Shown piece by piece: positions 61,904 through 64,000 of a stretch of 64,000 bases of DNA (positions are counted from its first letter, which is position 1; each line of letters begins with the position of its first letter). Origin of the DNA: Actinomycetaceae bacterium (lineage in GTDB: Bacteria > Actinomycetota > Actinomycetes > Actinomycetales > Actinomycetaceae); contig JAUNVG010000005.1 in the NCBI GenBank assembly GCA_030537735.1, positions 28,566 through 92,565 on the forward strand, written 5' to 3'. The notes beneath the pieces are model-generated. The model did not search any database and had not been told where the DNA came from. It was given only the letters and a program-made list of their open reading frames with translations. The translations under genes and the position numbers were made by a program.

Positions 61904-62596
61904 CTACAGGTGGGTGCGCAGGATCCGCTCCAAGGGCTCGTAGTGGACAATAATGGCCTGCCGGTAGGCTTCCACGTCCCCGGCGATGGCGGCATCCAAG
62001 ATCGCCTGGTGCGCGCGGGCGGTGTCTTCCAAGTGCGGGGAAATCTCCAACCCCAGTTGCGGCACCACCGCCTGGTGTACCAGCCACAGACTGTGGATCA
62101 GCTGTTTCACCACGGTGTTACTGATGCCCGCCACTAGCCCCAGGTGGAAAACGATGTCTTGTTCTTGGAACGTCTGTCCCTGGCGGGCAAGGGAAAGCAT
62201 CTGGTCAACCAGTTCTTGCAGGTGCGGCTGGGTGGTGCCCTTGAGGTTAGCGACCACCTGTTCGGCGCAACCTAAATCCAAGTAGCGACGCACCTCCACC
62301 ACGTCACGCAGCCCGGTGAAGTCACCGCTACCTTGCAACACCGCGCGAAAGGCCAAAGTCTGCACGAGGGGTTCCATGGAAAGAGAACCAACGAAACTGC
62401 CCCGACCGTGTTCGACCGTGACAATGTTGAGAGCTTCCAACTTGCGTAGGGCCTCGCGCACCGAGGAGCGTGAAACACCCAGTAGTTCACACAGTTTCGT
62501 TTCCGTGGGCAGGCCATCGCCAGGGTGCAGACGCTGATTAATGATTAGTTCCTTAATCGCGTTCATCGTTGATTCAGCGCGCTTAGCGTTACTCAT
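61904..62596 (-). CDS. FadR-type GntR regulator with FCD domain
   Basis: 230 residues from the ATG at 62596. The open frame continues 54 codons upstream, but that stretch is antisense-like and overlaps the sialidase gene. Winged helix: INQRLHPGDGLPTETKLCEL, LGVSRSSVREALRKLEALNI and VEHGRGSFVG. The helical FCD effector domain follows with EVRRYLDLGCAEQVV, FHLGLVAGISN and the metal-site AHQAILDAAIAGD with conserved histidines. Its ATG overlaps the sialidase stop by 4 bases (ATGA), so it is cotranscribed and probably responds to a sialic-acid-related or other sugar acid. Confidence 0.92.
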   Translation of the reverse strand: MSNAKRAESTMNAIKELIINQRLHPGDGLPTETKLCELLGVSRSSVREALRKLEALNIVTVEHGRGSFVGSLSMEPLVQTLAFRAVLQGSGDFTGLRDVVEVRRYLDLGCAEQVVANLKGTTQPHLQELVDQMLSLARQGQTFQEQDIVFHLGLVAGISNTVVKQLIHSLWLVHQAVVPQLGLEISPHLEDTARAHQAILDAAIAGDVEAYRQAIIVHYEPLERILRTHL

Positions 62597-64000
62597 GGCA
62601 GGTTCTTCCGATCGAAATGGAACCAGGTGCGCGGCAGTCGCGAAAAGTAAACTCCGGTGGTTTCTCTTTCCCACAATAGCCCTAGGTCTGCGTTGGGGAG
62701 AACTTCCAGGCACAGGTAAACGAAGTGATAGGGATTGAAACAGCGCGAGACCGGCCAAGTTTGCCCGCCGTCTGCGCTGAGGCGAATAGTTCCACAGCCG
62801 CGGTAGGGCAACATACGCGAAGCGTTACCGAAAGCGATCACTTCCTTGCCGTTAGCTTCCCAGTTCACCGCTGACGGCAGGGAAAACACTTCCGGCACCC
62901 CCAGCAGGTGGGTGACACTACCCCAGGTCTGCCCACCGTCCTCGCTAACTGCCGAGGCCACCAAACCCAGTGGATGCTGGTTACGCATGAAAACTCGCAC
63001 CCGCCCGTCTTCCAGCTCCACCGCAGTGGTTTCGGAAACGGAGTGTTCGTCGTTGGCAAGCCCCTGGGGGTCCGGGTTTACGCTCTTTCCGCGCCGCCAG
63101 GTCTGACCCCCGTCGTCGGAATAGAACACTCCCGCGCTGTAGTGCTTGCCGGTGTCGGAAGTGCAGTAGTAAGGCACGATTAGTCGTCCGCGGTATTTGC
63201 CGCGCTGTAGGGCGATGCCACGGCCCGGACACACCCCTAGGAACGTCATCCACTGCGCTTTTAGTTGGTGGTTCAGCATTGTTGGCTGTGACCAGGTGGC
63301 GCCGTCGTCGTCGGAATATAGGTGCAGGATGTAGGAAGTCGGGGCCGCTTGCGGGCCGGGCTCGTTCGACCCCAGGCCGGCTTCACTATTGGGCAGACCC
63401 ACGCCTTGGGGGAAGTAATCAATCAGGGCGTGAACCCGTTGCGAGTCTATGTCTAACACCAGGCAGGGGTCGGTAACCGCGGAACCTTCCTCCAAGGCGA
63501 GGACGGTTTGCATCGGTTCCCAGGTGTAGCCGCCGTCCAACGAGCGGCGAATCACGAAGCGAATGTGGTTGGGAGCGTCATTAGAGTTGTCGAGGCGCTG
63601 GTCGGCTCCGGCGATCACCACCCCGTTGGCGGTGGTGAGGAGGGTGGGAATGCGGTAGCTGGCGGCCCCGGCAACGCCACGGTCAAAAAGGCAGACGGTG
63701 GGGGCGGGAGTGACTTGGGAGAGTGCTTTTAGTTGAGAGTCGTTCAGTGCTTGCGGGTAGATACCGCCGCGCCTGACCTCGCCCATAAGGCGCACGCCGC
63801 GACTGTCCATGCCCAGGTGGAAGGCGTCGATGTCGGTGGAGGCAAAGAAGAACTGTCCGGGCTCGTGGGCGTATTGGAAGCCGTCTACGTAGATGTCGAT
63901 GGCGCCGCGGCTGGCGCGGATAGCCAGGTCATGCCAGTTGCCGTCATCCCAGCTGCCGGGGGCGAAAACTGTGTGCCAAGTGTCAGCTACCTTGACTCGG
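62593..64000 (-). CDS. Exo-alpha-sialidase (GH33) with N-terminal lectin-like domain, 5' end outside the window
   Basis: At least 468 residues are visible and the frame is open to the right edge, so the start is missing. The first visible part (DGNWHDLAIRASRGAIDIYV, DGFQYAHEPGQFFF) reads as a LamG/concanavalin-like carbohydrate-binding domain. The propeller has SYRIPTLL, with the catalytic arginine of the RIP motif, and five Asp boxes: SLDGGYTW, SDDDGATW, SDDGGQTW, SEDGGQTW and SADGGQTW. It should release terminal sialic acid. Whether it is secreted cannot be judged without the N-terminus; the C-terminus has no sorting signal. It is translationally coupled to the FadR-type regulator. Confidence 0.9.
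   Translation of the reverse strand, partial: RVKVADTWHTVFAPGSWDDGNWHDLAIRASRGAIDIYVDGFQYAHEPGQFFFASTDIDAFHLGMDSRGVRLMGEVRRGGIYPQALNDSQLKALSQVTPAPTVCLFDRGVAGAASYRIPTLLTTANGVVIAGADQRLDNSNDAPNHIRFVIRRSLDGGYTWEPMQTVLALEEGSAVTDPCLVLDIDSQRVHALIDYFPQGVGLPNSEAGLGSNEPGPQAAPTSYILHLYSDDDGATWSQPTMLNHQLKAQWMTFLGVCPGRGIALQRGKYRGRLIVPYYCTSDTGKHYSAGVFYSDDGGQTWRRGKSVNPDPQGLANDEHSVSETTAVELEDGRVRVFMRNQHPLGLVASAVSEDGGQTWGSVTHLLGVPEVFSLPSAVNWEANGKEVIAFGNASRMLPYRGCGTIRLSADGGQTWPVSRCFNPYHFVYLCLEVLPNADLGLLWERETTGVYFSRLPRTWFHFDRKNLP

Overview
The window looks like a chromosomal segment of a host-associated member of the Actinomycetaceae (Actinobacteria), of the Varibaculum/Mobiluncus/Actinomyces type. The genus is an inference. 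The base composition is moderately GC-rich, many genes start with GTG, and the left part keeps the origin-proximal gene order of Actinobacteria: murJ, a DUF6049-type membrane protein and a mutT-like Nudix gene divergent from pcnA, followed by the rpsF-ssb-rpsR-rplI ribosomal operon and dnaB. No tRNA, rRNA, CRISPR array or prophage was found.

Layout. 0-12 kb: cell-wall and housekeeping genes (murJ, DUF6049, Nudix, pcnA, class A PBP, ACT protein, a MagIII-like glycosylase, rplI/rpsR/ssb/rpsF). 12-20 kb: a large cell-wall-anchored pullulanase, a MATE exporter, a cluster of DnaA boxes in front of dnaB, and a MarR regulator. 20-37 kb: a hexuronate region with a GntR/UTRA regulator, HAD hydrolase, GH3 enzyme, GPH symporter, beta-glucuronidase, the complete glucuronate-to-KDPG pathway (uxaC, uxuB, uxuA, kdgK, kdgA) and a TRAP transporter. 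37-44 kb: a Tat-exported orphan, a split pyruvate formate-lyase (pflB core, a free glycyl-radical subunit, and pflA) and a YeiH-type exporter. 44-49 kb: a ROK regulator and a ChvE/MmsAB-type sugar ABC importer. 49-58 kb: a membrane protein, a probable phosphatidylcholine synthase, malic enzyme divergent from a DASS dicarboxylate symporter, then a soluble histidine kinase and a stand-alone receiver in one operon. 58-64 kb: a frameshifted proline-rich membrane protein, a sulfurtransferase, an IS3 remnant, a RidA protein, a FadR-type regulator and a partial sialidase.

How the genes work together. The surface pullulanase can attack glycogen-type glucans. The sialidase, GH3 hexosaminidase-like enzyme and beta-glucuronidase point to use of host glycans or glucuronides. 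Glucuronate released by UidA or imported by the TRAP system would be converted by UxaC, UxuB, UxuA, KdgK and KdgA to pyruvate and glyceraldehyde 3-phosphate. Pyruvate can then be cleaved anaerobically by the two-piece pyruvate formate-lyase. Malic enzyme and the DASS symporter form a C4-dicarboxylate module with its own unusual sensor pair.

The best candidates for little-described biology are the operon of symporter, pseudo-receiver/cNMP-domain kinase and lone receiver; the DnaA-box cluster before dnaB; the split PFL with conserved hairpins between its two genes; and a Pcs-type phosphatidylcholine synthase in this lineage. All calls come from reading the sequence; no database search was run.
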